A stretch of 64,000 bases of DNA from Symbiodinium natans (GCA_905221605.1 CAJNDS010000547.1:1-64000); one strand, 5' to 3'. Shown: positions 44,046 to 55,471, counted from the first letter of the stretch. The notes: generated by a model not told the origin, from the letters alone. Numbers and translations: made by a program.

Positions 44046-44789
44046 AGCTCATAGCACCCCCTTTCCATTCGACGGTGTCCTTGGGGTTTCCCCTGAAAAA
44101 ACCGGCACAACTGAATGTCTCCGAATCTCAGTCCCCAAAATTTGGCCTCCAATTCCCCCAAACTCTAAACCTTAAGCCCTTAATCTTTGTTCTCCGAGTC
44201 TTGGGCTTGTTTGGGGATGCTTTGCGACAGCCGCTGTGGGCTCTCGCATCGAGAGCAGCCGCGCGAGTGTGTCTCAGTTGCGACTTCTGCAAGTCACCAG
44301 CCGGCATCCTTTCATTCCTACGCAGGCCGCCCCATCAAGCTGGATTCGAAGAGGAAGCGCCTCTGGGGTCATTGCCAACCTAATGGCTCAGGACTGCCAC
44401 ACAGACTTGCGCACACATGTGCGCTCGCATGTGTGCTCCTCAAGATGCACACAGGGCACAAGGCCCATCCCATTTTTACGTCGGCGCCGTGCCAGGTTGA
44501 GGGAGTCTATGAACCCAGTTTCGCGCCGCACGAAACTCCACTTCTGCGCTGATCTTCCAGAGGCCTATGCCCTAAACATCCCTGAGGCATCCTAAGCCCG
44601 TTGCCATTCTGCGTTGTGAGACGTTCGTCGCTGGGGATCGCTGGGGACTGTCGTCAATCTGAAAACACTGGAAGAGGCCTGCAAAGCCTGCATTATCTGT
44701 AAATTTTGTGTTTAGGGTTTAGGGCTTAAGGTTTAGGGTTTTTGTATGCCCTGCAAACACGTGAAAACCCGCTGAAGCGTTTTGGGTGG

Positions 44790-44875
44790 GGTTCAGGGTT
44801 CAGGGTTCAGGGTTCAGGGTTCAGGGTTCAGGGTTCAGGGTTCAGGGTTCAGGGTTCAGGGTTCAGGGTTCAGGG
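44790..44875 (+). repeat. (TTCAGGG)n variant array
   Basis: Twelve or so identical TTCAGGG heptamers; gives a 'VQGSGFR' repeat in translation that is not a gene. Confidence 0.92.
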
Positions 44876-44954
44876 TTTAGGGTTGGTAATATAGTCCTCA
44901 ATCTCATTCACCAGGATTCATTATGGGAAAGGTACTCTTTGGGTCTTTCATGGG

Positions 44955-45620
44955 GTTGCAGAACACTGCTTTGCTCATACGGATGCAGCGACTCGCCGGC
45001 TGCTTCCTGAAGCTCTTTGCACACTGTATGCCGCCGAGCCTTACCAGGCTCCACGAAGACGTGTCGCATGTTTGGCTTCATGAGGACCCAGACGCTGTGA
45101 GGCCTCAGTGGCCTCAGAAGATGCCCGAACAGCGTAGCATGTGCAACAATTCTGTCACACCAGGATTGCCACACGGACTTTCCTACAAGGTTTGCACACC
45201 GGGGCAGCCTACATTTCGCGGTTTCGCCCGTGCAACAGCAGTCATCGAGACGCCGCAGGGCCACAGATGGCTGGCAGCTGGGAGACAGACGGAGACAGAC
45301 ACTGAGAACTAATGGCAAGAAGGACGAAAACGAGTTGATGCTGCGCTGCTCCTCCGCCGACATGCAAGCGGGCGCTGCGCTCTGAAGTCTCGAGTGCAGA
45401 CATCTCTGCCCTAGAAGAAACGGGGGGTGCTTCGGCAGGTGCTTGGGTGCTGTGGAAGGATGTTTGAGTGCTTTGGCGGATGCTGTTTGGGTGCCGGCTC
45501 ATCTGCCTCTGCAAAGGTGGCCGTATTCCTACACAAGGAGTTCTCCTGGTCACGTGGGGAAATGTGAATACATGCAGGGGCGGGACGCTGCAGGCACCTG
45601 AGCGCCAACCAGCATCTCAA
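44955..45620 (-). other. Segmental duplication copy A with minus-strand exon-like ORFs
   Basis: Near-identical to 46062-46862 (a few substitutions). On the minus strand it contains an open stretch from about 45224 reading LPRCANLVGKSVWQSWCDRI, then VLMKPNMRHVFVEPGKARRH and TVCKELQEAAGESLHPYEQS, preceded by an AATGTAG acceptor-like site. A second exon-like ORF is at 45420-45600 (ACIHISPRDQENSLCRNTAT). I do not recognise the protein. The plus strand is also open, so strand choice rests on the neighbouring minus-strand exons. Confidence 0.45.
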
Positions 45621-45624
45621 TGAG

Positions 45625-45850
45625 TGCGGCACTTACGCAAAGCTCCGACAGACACCTCCGGCAAGAAAGGCGCGCTAGTGGCTCTTGCGATGATGCCCAT
45701 GGTAAGGCACTGCAACGGGGCAAGGAAGCTGTCCTCAGGCCCACCGCATCGGACGCCCAGGCCGCCTTCGGCCCGGGAAGGAAGCGATAAAACGCTGGCT
45801 GCAAGTTGCAAGCATTACACAGCCCAGCGATCTTGCTCCTGGCATGGAGT
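45625..45850 (-). other. Exon-like segment duplicated at 47218-47435
   Basis: Minus-strand reading includes MGIIARATSAPFLPEVSVGA; the paralogous segment at 47.2-47.4 kb reads GIARATGARFLPEVPVRALH. Conservation through 'ARAT.A.FLPEV.V.AL' at the protein level favours this frame. Family unknown. Confidence 0.4.
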
Positions 45851-46061
45851 GGCTCGGTCTGCATGGCGGACGCCCAGCATGGCTCTCAGCAAGGAAGCAG
45901 CAGGGTGATGGCACGGGGCCAAAATCCAGTATCAGTGGCACTCTGTCAGCAACTCTTGCGCGGCTGAACTTTTAACAGCAACAGAGCGCACAGGCACAAG
46001 GGCCTAATTGGACTCGGTTCACACAAGAAGAAGACGCGTCGCTTTAGATTGGGTTGAACCG

Positions 46062-46862
46062 TGGCAGAACACTGCTTTGCTCATACGGATGCAGCGACTC
46101 GCCGGCTGCTTCCTGAAGCTCTTTGCACACTGTGTGCCGCCGAGCCTTACCAGGCTCCACGAAGACGTGTCGCATGTTTGGCTTCATGAGGACCCAGACG
46201 CTGTGAGGCCTCAGTGGCCTCAGAAGATGCCCGAACAGCGTAGCATGTGCAACAATTCTGTCACACCAGGATTGCCACACGGACTTTCCTACAAGGTTTG
46301 CACACCGGGGCAGCCTACATTTCGCGGTTTCGCCCGTGCAACAGCAGTCATCGAGACGCCGCAGGGCCACAGATGGCTGGCAGCTGGGAGACAGACGGAG
46401 ACAGACACTGAGAACTAATGGCAAGAAGGACGAAAACGAGTTGATGCTGCGCTGCTCCTCCGCCGACATGCAAGCGGGCGCTGCGCTCTGAAGTCTCGAG
46501 CGCAGACATCTCTGCCCTAAAAGAAACGGGGGGTGCTTCGGCAGGTGCTTGGGTGCTGTGCAAGGATGTTTGAGTGCTTTGGCGGATGCTTTTTGGGCGC
46601 CGGCTCATCTGTCTCTGCAAAGGTCCCCGTATTCCTATACAAGGAGTTCTCCTGGTCACGTGGGGAAATGTGAATACATGCAGGGGCGGGACGCTGCAGG
46701 CTGTTTGAGTGCTTTGGCGGATGCTTTTTGGGTGCCGGCTCATCTGTCTCTGCAAAGGTCCCCGTATTCCTATACAAGGAGTTCTCCTGGTCACGTGGGG
46801 AAATGTGAATACATGCAGGGACGGGGCGCTGCAGGCACCTGAACGGCAACCAACATCTCAAT
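46062..46862 (-). other. Segmental duplication copy B with an internal 135-bp tandem duplication
   Basis: Same content as 44955-45620 plus a duplicated 135-bp block (units starting at 46567 and 46702). 135 bp equals 45 codons, so reading frames survive on both strands. Confidence 0.6.
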
Positions 46863-47217
46863 GAGATGGAACACCTTGGAATCATGGGCCCGGAAACTAG
46901 AACTGGCGCTTCGGGTTCCCAGCATGGGTTCTTAGCGGCTTCGAAACAGGAGCTAGAACCCGATGGAACCAGTAGGAAGTTCATGAGTCTTCTGGCGGGC
47001 ACTCCCTCTATCAGCTTGGAAACTCAAGGGAAAGCCCGTGCGTGAGAGCGAACAAAAGCCGCCAGTAAAAGACTTCCATTAATGGGGGCTTTTAGTTCAC
47101 TTACCCACAGATCACTCATTCATGACCTCTGTCTCTAGGAGTTAATCTGTTCAGTCGTGAAGGAAACAACCAGGATGGGAGAATGAGGGCGTGACGGGTG
47201 TTTCCTTGGTCTACGGC

Positions 47218-47435
47218 CCTTATGCAAAGCTCGGACGGGCACCTCCGGCAAGAAGCGCGCGCCAGTGGCTCTTGCGATGCCCGTGGCAAGTCTCTGCGAT
47301 GGGGCAGGGAAGCTGTCCACATGCTGACACAGGCCGTCTTCGGCCAAGGCAGGAAGCCTGCGAGCCCGGGCTGCCCGCAAGGTGCAAGCATCACACAGCC
47401 CTCCGATCTTGCTCCTAACGCGGAGAGCATGTTCG
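47218..47435 (-). other. Paralogue of the 45625-45850 segment
   Basis: About 80 percent similar by eye to the copy at 45.6-45.85 kb. With the segment at 46.06-46.86 kb it forms the upstream member of a two-copy tandem array on the minus strand. Confidence 0.45.
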
Positions 47436-48199
47436 GTGATTGCCTTCTGGGACGCGAGTCTGTCTGCAATCTTGGACGCTTACTGCCAACAGTAACAGCG
47501 GGAGGGTTTTGGGTTTAGGGTTTCGGGTTTAGGGCTGTCTGTTCTTGGAAGAAGGCCAGCAAACTCCACATCCCCAGCGTGGTAGGACTGGGGGGGGATG
47601 GAAGATGGGGCTGCCAATCCCTGACGTGCCTGGGAGCTGTCAGGCTAGGAGACTCCGCAACTCCGGCGTCTACAGGCGAGCAAGAAAAATAGGGTCCTGC
47701 CAGCCATTGCACCTGAACCTCAAAGCCAGGCCGGACGACCCAAAAATGGAGACGGAAACTGGAGTATCAGGAACCGAGACCCTGCCTCCCTCCGTTAAAA
47801 GAAGTGGAGGATGGCTCCAATACGTTGCAGGACGAAGTATCGTTACGTGGCTTCTGCGAATTGACGAGGACTGTGGGAGCAGGGGGATCATTGCCAACCC
47901 TATGGTTCAGGAAGACTTGGTTGCAAGGTTCAGAACTGAAACACCTGCGCACACAAATATCCCACACGCATACGCACACGAGCCGTGGTCAGTTTGGGGA
48001 GGGGGGGTGGCTCAGGACTGCCACACAGACTTGTGCAAGCATGCGTGCATGCATGTGTGCCCGCGTGCACACGAGGCGCGGTCGGTTTGGTGGGGCTTTG
48101 GCCACAAGTCAAGCCTTGACAGCTTTAGGACTTTAAGGTTTAAATTTTTGGAGTCGGGGAGGGAGGATTCTCAAAGCAAAGGTGCTAAGAGACGGCACT

Positions 48200-48290
48200 G
48201 TCACATGATGAGCTCCTCGATTCCTTGTCTTGCCATGCTTCGGACCATCACTTGGGAACCGAATGTGTTTCTGTGGCAGGTTTGTTCAAG
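48200..48290 (-). pseudogene. Truncated copy of the C-terminal exon at 48542-48775
   Basis: Reads NTFGSQVMVRSMARQGIEEL then IM and a stop, matching the end of the longer exon, but the upstream part is unrelated. The duplicated tract continues about 140 bp 3' of the stop in both copies. Confidence 0.5.
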
Positions 48291-48541
48291 CGTCTGCTGC
48301 CTGCGGCCAGGACTTGAGAAAAGGTTGGGTTTTGAAAGCCTGGAGCACCAGCAAAACGTCGTAAGTAGCCGCCTCTCTTTTGCCAGGACGCTCCCAGATG
48401 CACACGAGGCGCGGTCGGTTTGGGGGGGGTTTGGCCACACGTCTAGCCCTAGCCTTGACAGCTCTAGGACTTCAAGGTTTAAATTTTTGGAGTCGGGAAG
48501 GGGGGGATTCTCAAAAGCAAAGGTGCTAAGAGACGGCACTG

Positions 48542-48775
48542 TCACATGATGATCTCCTCGATTGCTTGTCTGGCCATGTTTCGGACCATCACTTGGGAAC
48601 CGAATGTGTTGCTGGAGAAGTCAGCTGGACCATAACGTTGGAGCCGGAGCCTTTGCGACGCGATGCTGCCTACCAGATTTGACAATTTTAATTTCCGACG
48701 TGCAACACCTTCACTGAGGACTCCATGGCGACGCACAGAAGCGGACCACATGCTGTGATCTGTGAAGCTCCACTT
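48542..48775 (-). CDS. C-terminal exon of an unknown minus-strand gene
   Basis: Acceptor GCTTGCAAG|AAG at 48775, then 77 codons and a TGA. It reads KWSFTDHSMWSASVRRHGVL, later KLSNLVGSIASQRLRLQRYG, and ends MARQAIEEIIM. The conserved end between the two copies, with substitutions R/N, G/A and L/I that keep the frame and stop, supports coding on this strand. No family recognised; upstream exons not found. Confidence 0.45.
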   Translation of the reverse strand, partial: KWSFTDHSMWSASVRRHGVLSEGVARRKLKLSNLVGSIASQRLRLQRYGPADFSSNTFGSQVMVRNMARQAIEEIIM

Positions 48776-49254
48776 CTTGCAAGCAGTGAGGATAACGGGT
48801 AAGCATGGCTTCCTGGAAAGTCACAAAAACATAAACCCTGAACCTGTGTGTGTGTGTGTATGTGTCTACTTCAGCTTGGAACTGCTGCGGCACGCACTCT
48901 CTGACGTGCTTGCAGTGCTTAGGCCAATTGCAACCGTACAAAAGATTATTCAAAGTACACAAACAGCATCTACCCTAAACCCTAAGGGGATAGCATGGGT
49001 GCTTTGTTTAAGTCAAAGGCTCTTGCATTACGGGCCCTTTAAAGGTCCCCACCACGCATTCGCCAGGTTCAGCAAACCAGTCGCTGTACCTGAATAGGGT
49101 TTATGGTTCATGACGATTTGGGAGGTTTAGGGCTTGCTTAAGACCTCAAGGTACCCCACACCATCCATGCTTGCACTCTCATACAGCTGCTACTACCATG
49201 TTTCTGACTTGCGGAGGCCATGACAGGGGGCCCCCCTACCCTTAGCCGTCAGGT

Positions 49255-49455
49255 TTAGGGTTTAGGGTTTAGGGTTTAGGGTTTAGGGTTTAGGGTTTAG
49301 GGTTCAGGGTTCAGGGTTCAGGGTTTAGGGTTTAGGGTTTAGGGTTTAGGGTTTAGGGTTTAGGGTTTAGGGTTTAGGGTTTAGGGGTTTAGGGGTTTAG
49401 GGGTTTAGGGGTTTAGGGTTTAGGGTTTAGGGTTTGAGGTTTGGGGTTTAGGGTC
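49255..49455 (+). repeat. (TTTAGGG)n array with TTCAGGG and TTTAGGGG patches
   Basis: Three variants in separate sub-blocks, showing local homogenisation. Confidence 0.9.
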
Positions 49456-49739
49456 ATCATGCCTCATCATGGCTGGGGAAACAAAAAAACAACAACGCGT
49501 TCCCAAGCCCAAAACCGCGTCTCGGACCGTCAGCAACCTCTTTCTCGCGACACAACATGACTGCGTAACGGTGAAGTACAGAATTGTGGTAGAAGTGTAG
49601 AACCAGAAAGTACGAGCCGAACTCATCTTCACCATTCTCAACTTCAAGTCCTCAAGATGTACACACTCATCCGATTTTACGCCGGCGCTGCGCCAGGTCA
49701 AGGGAGACGATCTTCCAGGAGCCTAAGCCCTTAGCAGTT

Positions 49740-50183
49740 TCAAGGGCGGCCCCAGCTGAGTCCTCGGCCGAGGCGAATCCTGCGCTGTCCGCCTCTGAGC
49801 TTGCTCTTCGGGGCGGACTCCTCTCGTCTCTGGTACTCAAACTTCATCAAAGTTCGGAACGCCTGGGTTACGCGGAGCCTCTCTCGACCACGGCACCACG
49901 GATCCGCGCACGCCGCAGGCTGCGGTTCTTGGCTGCACTGCACAGGGCAGCAGACTGCTGGAGACCAGAGAGCCACAGAGGGAGGCAACTGAGGCATTGC
50001 AAACACCTGTGCTGCGGACGGTGAACTCTGCAGAGTCGGGCACCGCAGTTCATCTCTCCGAACCTGCGGAAGGTTCTGGCATTGAAGCATCGAAAAGCGG
50101 CATGTCTCCTGAGACTCTTGGTTGGAGGCAGCGCTGCCTCCCAGGGAGGCGGGCTGGGGGGGGTGTTTTGGTGAAGTGTCCAC
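49740..50183 (-). CDS. Hypothetical ORF, 147 codons
   Basis: Open minus-strand frame in a GC-rich island without telomere repeats. Cys/Pro/Ser-rich first half, basic C-terminus (KSKLRGGQRRIRLGRGLSWG). The plus strand is also partly open. No domain seen. Confidence 0.25.
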   Translation of the reverse strand: MDTSPKHPPQPASLGGSAASNQESQETCRFSMLQCQNLPQVRRDELRCPTLQSSPSAAQVFAMPQLPPSVALWSPAVCCPVQCSQEPQPAACADPWCRGRERLRVTQAFRTLMKFEYQRREESAPKSKLRGGQRRIRLGRGLSWGRP

Positions 50184-50739
50184 AGGAAAGGTCTTCTAGC
50201 AGTTATTTTCAGACGAACCGCGTCGAAAAACTCTGAACAGTTTCAGTTCTCGTGAAGGGAGAATGAGAAAAAGCCTACGCTTGCACGGCACGCCTTCGAC
50301 AAACAAGACTTGTGCAAACCTGTGCGAACCGTGCTGACGCCACGTAACCTTCAAGCATAGCTAGCGGATGTGGTTCAACCCGCGTGCGCAGCACTGTGCA
50401 ACGCAAACATAACAACATTCACAACTACCCGGATACCTTTTCTACTTCAATTTGCCAGCCTACACCAGAATCCTAGACCCTCAACCCCCAAGACCCGAAG
50501 CCCTCGGTCAACGACGCCTTGCGTCGGCCATGAAGCTCTGCAGATCCATCACGTCGGACTGGGACCGTCCTGCAAACCAACCAGAAACAGCATCCCACTG
50601 GTTCTTTGTAGGGAATCTTCCCCAGTCTCCATATGAAGCAGGGCTTTGTTCGGGGCATTATCCTCAAAAAGGAACACCCATCATGAACACTCACCAAGAT
50701 GCATAAGGAACCCTCTACACAATCTCACCAATAACCGTA

Positions 50740-51600
50740 ATCTAAGACCCTAAACCCTAAACCCTAAACCCTAAACGTTTCATGCACTTGGGGATCGGTC
50801 GCCAAGTACTACATCTACTACAGCTCGAAATCCCACCCTAAAAACCCCAAAACTCTGAAGGGATCCCGTGGAAGATCGGGGCATTTGGGCGTGCACAAGG
50901 TGGCTTGGGATTGCGGCACTTGAACCCTCAATCCATAAACCCCTGGACCCCCTACTAAACCCCTACCTAAACCCCGAAACTTCCTGAACCTTCCTGAACC
51001 CCCCTAAGCTTTAAGGTGAGAACCCGCATACCGCCCACCCTCCTCTTCGCCATCGCTCATGTCCTCAGAGTCCCCATACCTGTCGATTTGTTTCCTCAGC
51101 CTCTTTCAGGGCTCTTGCGAAGAAATTTATAATCCCCCCCCCTTGTAGTAGAACCTTCCCGAACCTACCTGGAACCCCCCCAACCGGGCCGAGGTCGGCG
51201 CGATTAAGTTGTCATAATGAGGCTGCTGGTAATATGTAGCATAGCCACCTAGTGTAGGTTCCGAACCCAGAAATGCCTTCAACGTCCCTGAAAAGTTCTT
51301 TTGGGGATCCTGTGAGTGAACCCTCATGAACCCTGAATGCCCTCAGGATCATATCAAGCAAGCAGGCGGGCGCTTGAGGGTGACCAAAACGCCCAGAAAC
51401 CCCCACAGCGCCCCTCATCCTACACCCTGATGACACTAAACCCTCAACCCTAAACCCTCAACCCTAAACCCTACACCCTAAACCCTAAACCCTACACCCT
51501 AAACCCCAAACCTACAGCCCCCAAATCCCGCAAACGCTGCGTGGCGGAGGGGCTCGAAGTTCTCGTCCCAGTACAACCTCCGAGGAACCACGAAAGGGTA
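50740..51600. other. No gene recognised
   Basis: Short CCCTAAA blocks and mixed sequence. A 74-codon minus frame (51212-51436) has no features that I would call coding. Confidence 0.5.
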
Positions 51601-51946
51601 GGGCTAAGGGGGGCTTTGGGGGGGTTCTAGGTTCAGGGTTAGGGTGGAGGTTCTAATAGGGGGATTTTTGGAAGGGCGTTTGGGTTGGGAGAGTCCCGAT
51701 CCAGACCTCACCGCCGAATGCATGACAACAGAGACGAAGGCCCTCGATGCGTATTGGAGATGGTTTGACCGAAGGTGGGGTAGAGGAGCTTACAAAGGCT
51801 CATATCATTCGGGGTCGTATCTACCAGGCGGGTCTCTGTGGATAGGAAAAGAGGGAAGGGGAAACGAAAAGCAGAAGATTGGTCGATTTCGAGTGGACTA
51901 AGCAGCTGCAAGTCCCACTGCGCAAGAGCCTAAGAGCACAGACAGA

Positions 51947-52182
51947 GGGTTTAGGGTTTAGGGTTTAGGGTTTAGGGTTTAGGGTTTAGGGTTTAGGGTT
52001 TAGGGTTTAGGGTTTAGGGTTTAGGGTTTAGGGTTTAGGGTTTAGGGTTTAGGGTTTAGGGTTTAGGGTTTAGGGTTTAGGGTTTATTGTTTAGGGTTTA
52101 GGGTTTAGGGTTTAGGGTTTAGGGTTTAGGGTTTAGGGTTTAGGGTTTAGGGTTTAGGGTTTAGGGTTTAGGGTTTAGGGTT
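51947..52182 (+). repeat. Longest (TTTAGGG)n array in the window
   Basis: About 33 units over 236 bp with a single variant (TTATTGT) near 52085; otherwise perfect, so young or actively homogenised. Confidence 0.95.
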
Positions 52183-52395
52183 CTCTTCCACCTCTTGGAA
52201 CAAGCTTAACAGGGCCTTGGGGTGGGGCGCCAGACGTTCACTGAGGGAGAGGCACAGTCTCGTGCACGTTGCGGTCGCCATACCGGAACCACCACCTAGG
52301 CGAGAGGTGGGCAAAAAAAATGTTCCGTCTCCTAGCCTCTGAAACCCCTAAACCCAAACCCTAAGCCCTCAACTCCAGGTTTAGGGTTTAGGGTT

Positions 52396-52502
52396 TAGGG
52401 TTTGGGGTTTGGGGTTTGGGGTTTGGGGTTTGGGGTTTGGGGTTTGGGGCTTGGGGTTTGGGGTTTGGCGTTTGGGGTTTGGCGTTTGGGGTTTGGGGTT
52501 TA
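52396..52502 (+). repeat. (TTTGGGG)n variant array
   Basis: About 15 heptamers with G replacing A, including a few TTTGGCG. Confidence 0.9.
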
Positions 52503-53471
52503 GGCACCGGTAACCAACAGGTACCTACTGACGGGCCGTTAAGATCGAGGGATATCGAGGGCTTTGTGGAGGTGTTACAGTGCGCAAGCTACCACAAGGG
52601 CTCAAGGCACTCGAATCTCGCCTCAGGTGCGCGCGCGAAGATGTGGTGGCTCCGGTCATCCGCCAGGCGCATGGAGAAGTGGACCTGAACCCTAAACCCT
52701 AAACTTTCTAAACCCACCCCTAAACCCTAAACCCTAAACCCTAGACCCTAAACCCTAGACCCTAAACCCCCAGCCCCCAAATCCTCCTTGGGCCTTCACT
52801 CCAAGACCGCGTGGGATTGAGAGAGGCTGCAAAAAAGGGGCGCCTCAAAAGAAAGAGGGTTCTAGGGCAAAGGGTTTAGGGTTTAGGGGTAGGGCTTAGG
52901 GCTCTACAGGCACGCCTAAAAGGGGCTCCTTGTGCAACTTCAATAGGGGATTGTTCCAGTCTCCTGTAGTTCTATGCCCCTTTGAGAACCGTAACCCCTG
53001 AACCCTTCAACAGCTCCAAACCGCAGCACCCCAACACTCAGAAACTGTGAAAAGCCCCAACTGAAAATCCCATAGCGACCCCTGAACGCCCTTCACATTC
53101 TCCACGAAGCCCTGATTAAACCCCTAAACCCTAAATCCTAAACCAATACTATGTCATACTCATCAAGCCTTGCTACTGAAGCTTTGGGCCTCAATGCCCC
53201 GAATCAGCTGCGCGTTGAGCGTCAGCTCGCGCGCCTTTTCGGATTCTTGGGGGCGTTGGGGGATGCAAGGTTTAGGGTCTGGGGTTTAGGGGGTCAAACC
53301 CTAAATCCTAAACCCTAAACCCTAAAACCCTAAACCCTAAACCAATAGGGCTTTGGCCCAGAACCCGGAGCTGCCATCAACGCTGATCGAAGTGTCGTTC
53401 ACTTCCCCACCTTGGCCAAGGGTGTCTTGGCAATGAGCCGCCTCTCAGAGCGCAGGAAAGACGCTGGCGTC

Positions 53472-53580
53472 TAGGTTTAGGGTTTAGGGTTTAGGGTTTA
53501 GGGTTTAGGGTTTAGGGTTTAGGGTTTAGGGTTTAGGGTTTAGGGTTTAGGGTTTAGGGTTTAGGGTTTAGGGTTTAGGG
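53472..53580 (+). repeat. (TTTAGGG)n array
   Basis: About 15 perfect units. Confidence 0.92.
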
Positions 53581-53704
53581 GCTTGGGAAATCTGGACATG
53601 GCTGCTCCACATCACTGGGGCGAACGCTGGGGAAGATGCTGCTCCGTAAGCTATGGTCCCTTCTGGGCGAGCTAAACCCTGAACCCTACACCTTCCCTCC
53701 GTGG

Positions 53705-53806
53705 AAGCTCTTTTGACTGAGTAAGTCTACTTAGTATCCCCTACAAACCCTCTTATACTCCCCATAACCCGCCTTAGTAGTCCTACTTACTGAGTCAAAA
53801 GAGCTT
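53705..53806. mobile_element. MITE with 22-bp terminal inverted repeats
   Basis: AAGCTCTTTTGACTGAGTAA(GT) at the left and (AC)TTACTGAGTCAAAAGAGCTT at the right, one mismatch over 22 bp, about 58 bp between. Single copy in this window. Confidence 0.75.
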
Positions 53807-53949
53807 GCAAGCAAACTCTAAGCCCAGGCCGGAGAACGCAACTCCACTCACACGGCCGGCCTAGCGTCGTAGTTGATCTCTCGCACCGCCACTTCCTTGG
53901 TGCCCGAATGCTCAGGAATGGAACACTCCAGAGAGCCTTCTGAAACCTC

Positions 53950-54074
53950 ATTTTGAAGTAGGGTTTCTATCTCTTGTGCCCCCAAAAAGGCCACCCAGTA
54001 TATACACTCACCAATTTTAAAAAGGAACCTTACATACACTCACCAAAAACAGAGATATCCACCCTACTTCAAAT
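53950..54074. mobile_element. Possible MITE with TTTGAAGTAGGGT ends
   Basis: Inverted ends TTTTGAAGTAGGGT and ACCCTACTTCAAAT enclose about 95 bp with two TACACTCACCAA motifs. Confidence 0.5.
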
Positions 54075-55289
54075 AATTTGAAGCCCCCTAAGGAGCCCCC
54101 CTGTGCCAGTGGTCTTTGCTGATTGCGGGACTTCGTGGTGCAGCTCCCTGGTTCGAGGGTTTAGGGTTTAGGGTTTAGGGGTTAGGGTTTAGGGTTTAGG
54201 GTTTAGGGTTTGGGGTTTAGGGTTTAGGGTTTAGGGTTTAGGGTTTAGGGTTTAGGGTTTAGGGTTTGGGGTTTGGGGTTTAGGGTTTGGGGCCTACCTT
54301 TTTTCAGGGGCTTGAACGGCGCAACAGTGAGTCAATCCTTGAGCGGTCAAAGGGGACTGGAACCTGAAAGGAAACTAAACCCTAAACCCTAAACCCTAAA
54401 TCCTAAACCCTATAGCCCTATAACCCTAAACCAGACCCCGCGGCCTGAAGGAACGACCCCCAAACGGGGGAGGAGACGAAGGGCTCCCACAATTGGACCT
54501 TGCCCACTACCAAAAAAAAAAAAACGAACCCCTAAAGGAAAAAAAACAAATCCCAAATCCCTAAGTCCCTAAATCCTAAACCCTAAACCCTAAATCCCTA
54601 AACCCCCCCCCTAAAGGAACCTTCAAAGCCCAAACTCAAACAAACGCTCCAACCTGCGGAAATCTCCCAGGCCCCCGGCGCCCATGACCTCGCGGCCCGC
54701 CAGGAGCAGGGACTCCAACGACTCCAGGACAAAGACAAGGTGCTCCACCTCAGGGTTTAGAGTTTAGGGTTTAGGGTTTGGGGTTTGGGGTTTAGGGTTT
54801 AGGGTTTAGGGTTTCAGGTTTAGGGTTTAGGGGGGGGGGGTTGTGTTATAGTGGTTTGGGGAGATGGCTGCAATGCTCACGGACTTCCAGATATTGTATT
54901 GCTGCTGGGCAAAAAGGCAATAAAGATGCAGCCCTGGCAACCCTAGCATTTTTTAACTCTTGGTCCGCTTTAGGGGGAGGGGTGGTCTAGGGGAGTCGAT
55001 GGCCAAAGGGCTGGTTCGAGGCGATAAGTCTCAGGGCACTAGGGTAATAGAGTTCTTGGGGCACTGCCCCCTTAAACGCTGAGCCGGAAACCCTAAACCC
55101 TAAACCCTAAACCCTAAACCCTAAACCCTAAACCCTAAACCCTAAACCCTAACAAAAAGAACCTAACTCTACGCCCGACTCTCCCCACATGTTTCAAGCT
55201 AGCTACTGGTGAACACGCGGGCCTTGCCCCCAGCGGATCTCTGGCTCTAAACCCTAAACCCTACAGGCCCTAAACCTTAAACTCCATAC

Positions 55290-55427
55290 AGGGGTTTTGG
55301 GTTTAGGGTTCGGGGTTTAGGGTTTCGGGTTTAGGGTTTAGGGTCTAGGGTTTAGGGTTTAGGGTTTAGGGTTTAGGGTTTAGGCTTTAGGGTTTAGGGT
55401 TTAGGGTTCAGGGTTTAGGGTTTAGGG
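55290..55427 (+). repeat. (TTTAGGG)n array directly left of the LTR-like element
   Basis: Degenerate heptamers end at TTTAGGG and the 44-bp terminal repeat begins immediately at 55428, suggesting insertion into the array. Confidence 0.85.
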
Positions 55428-55471
55428 TGCGGAGCTGCAGTTTGTGTTCAGGAATTGTGTTGAGGTTTAAG
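55428..55471 (+). repeat. Left terminal direct repeat (5' LTR start)
   Basis: Identical over all 44 visible bases to 63957-64000. Its full length cannot be measured because the right copy is cut off at 64000. Confidence 0.85.

Larger units (their letters stand above)
160..55427. repeat. Telomere-like (TTTAGGG)n satellite, interspersed in both orientations
   Basis: Heptamer arrays and degenerate derivatives occupy a large share of this span, alternating between G-strand and C-strand orientation dozens of times and interrupted by exon-like islands and MITEs. Individual blocks are homogenised for different variants: TCTAGGG, TTCAGGG, GGGCTTA, GGGTTGA, TTTGGGG, TTTAGGGG, TTTGAGGGG. TTTAGGG is the telomere unit of plants and dinoflagellates. 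Here the arrays are internal and apparently intronic or intergenic. Confidence 0.9.

Noticed and set aside
44786-45010. VQGSGFR-repeat ORF
   Set aside because: Translation of the TTCAGGG array.
47545-48549. 334-codon plus-strand ORF
   Set aside because: It runs antisense through the duplicated segment whose minus-strand frame has a conserved stop and conservative changes. Not excluded, but the plus frame shows no domain and includes low-complexity Cys/His runs.
1-55427. True chromosome end (telomere)
   Set aside because: Arrays are short, degenerate, in both orientations, and separated by exon-like and MITE sequence throughout; coding sequence follows on the right.
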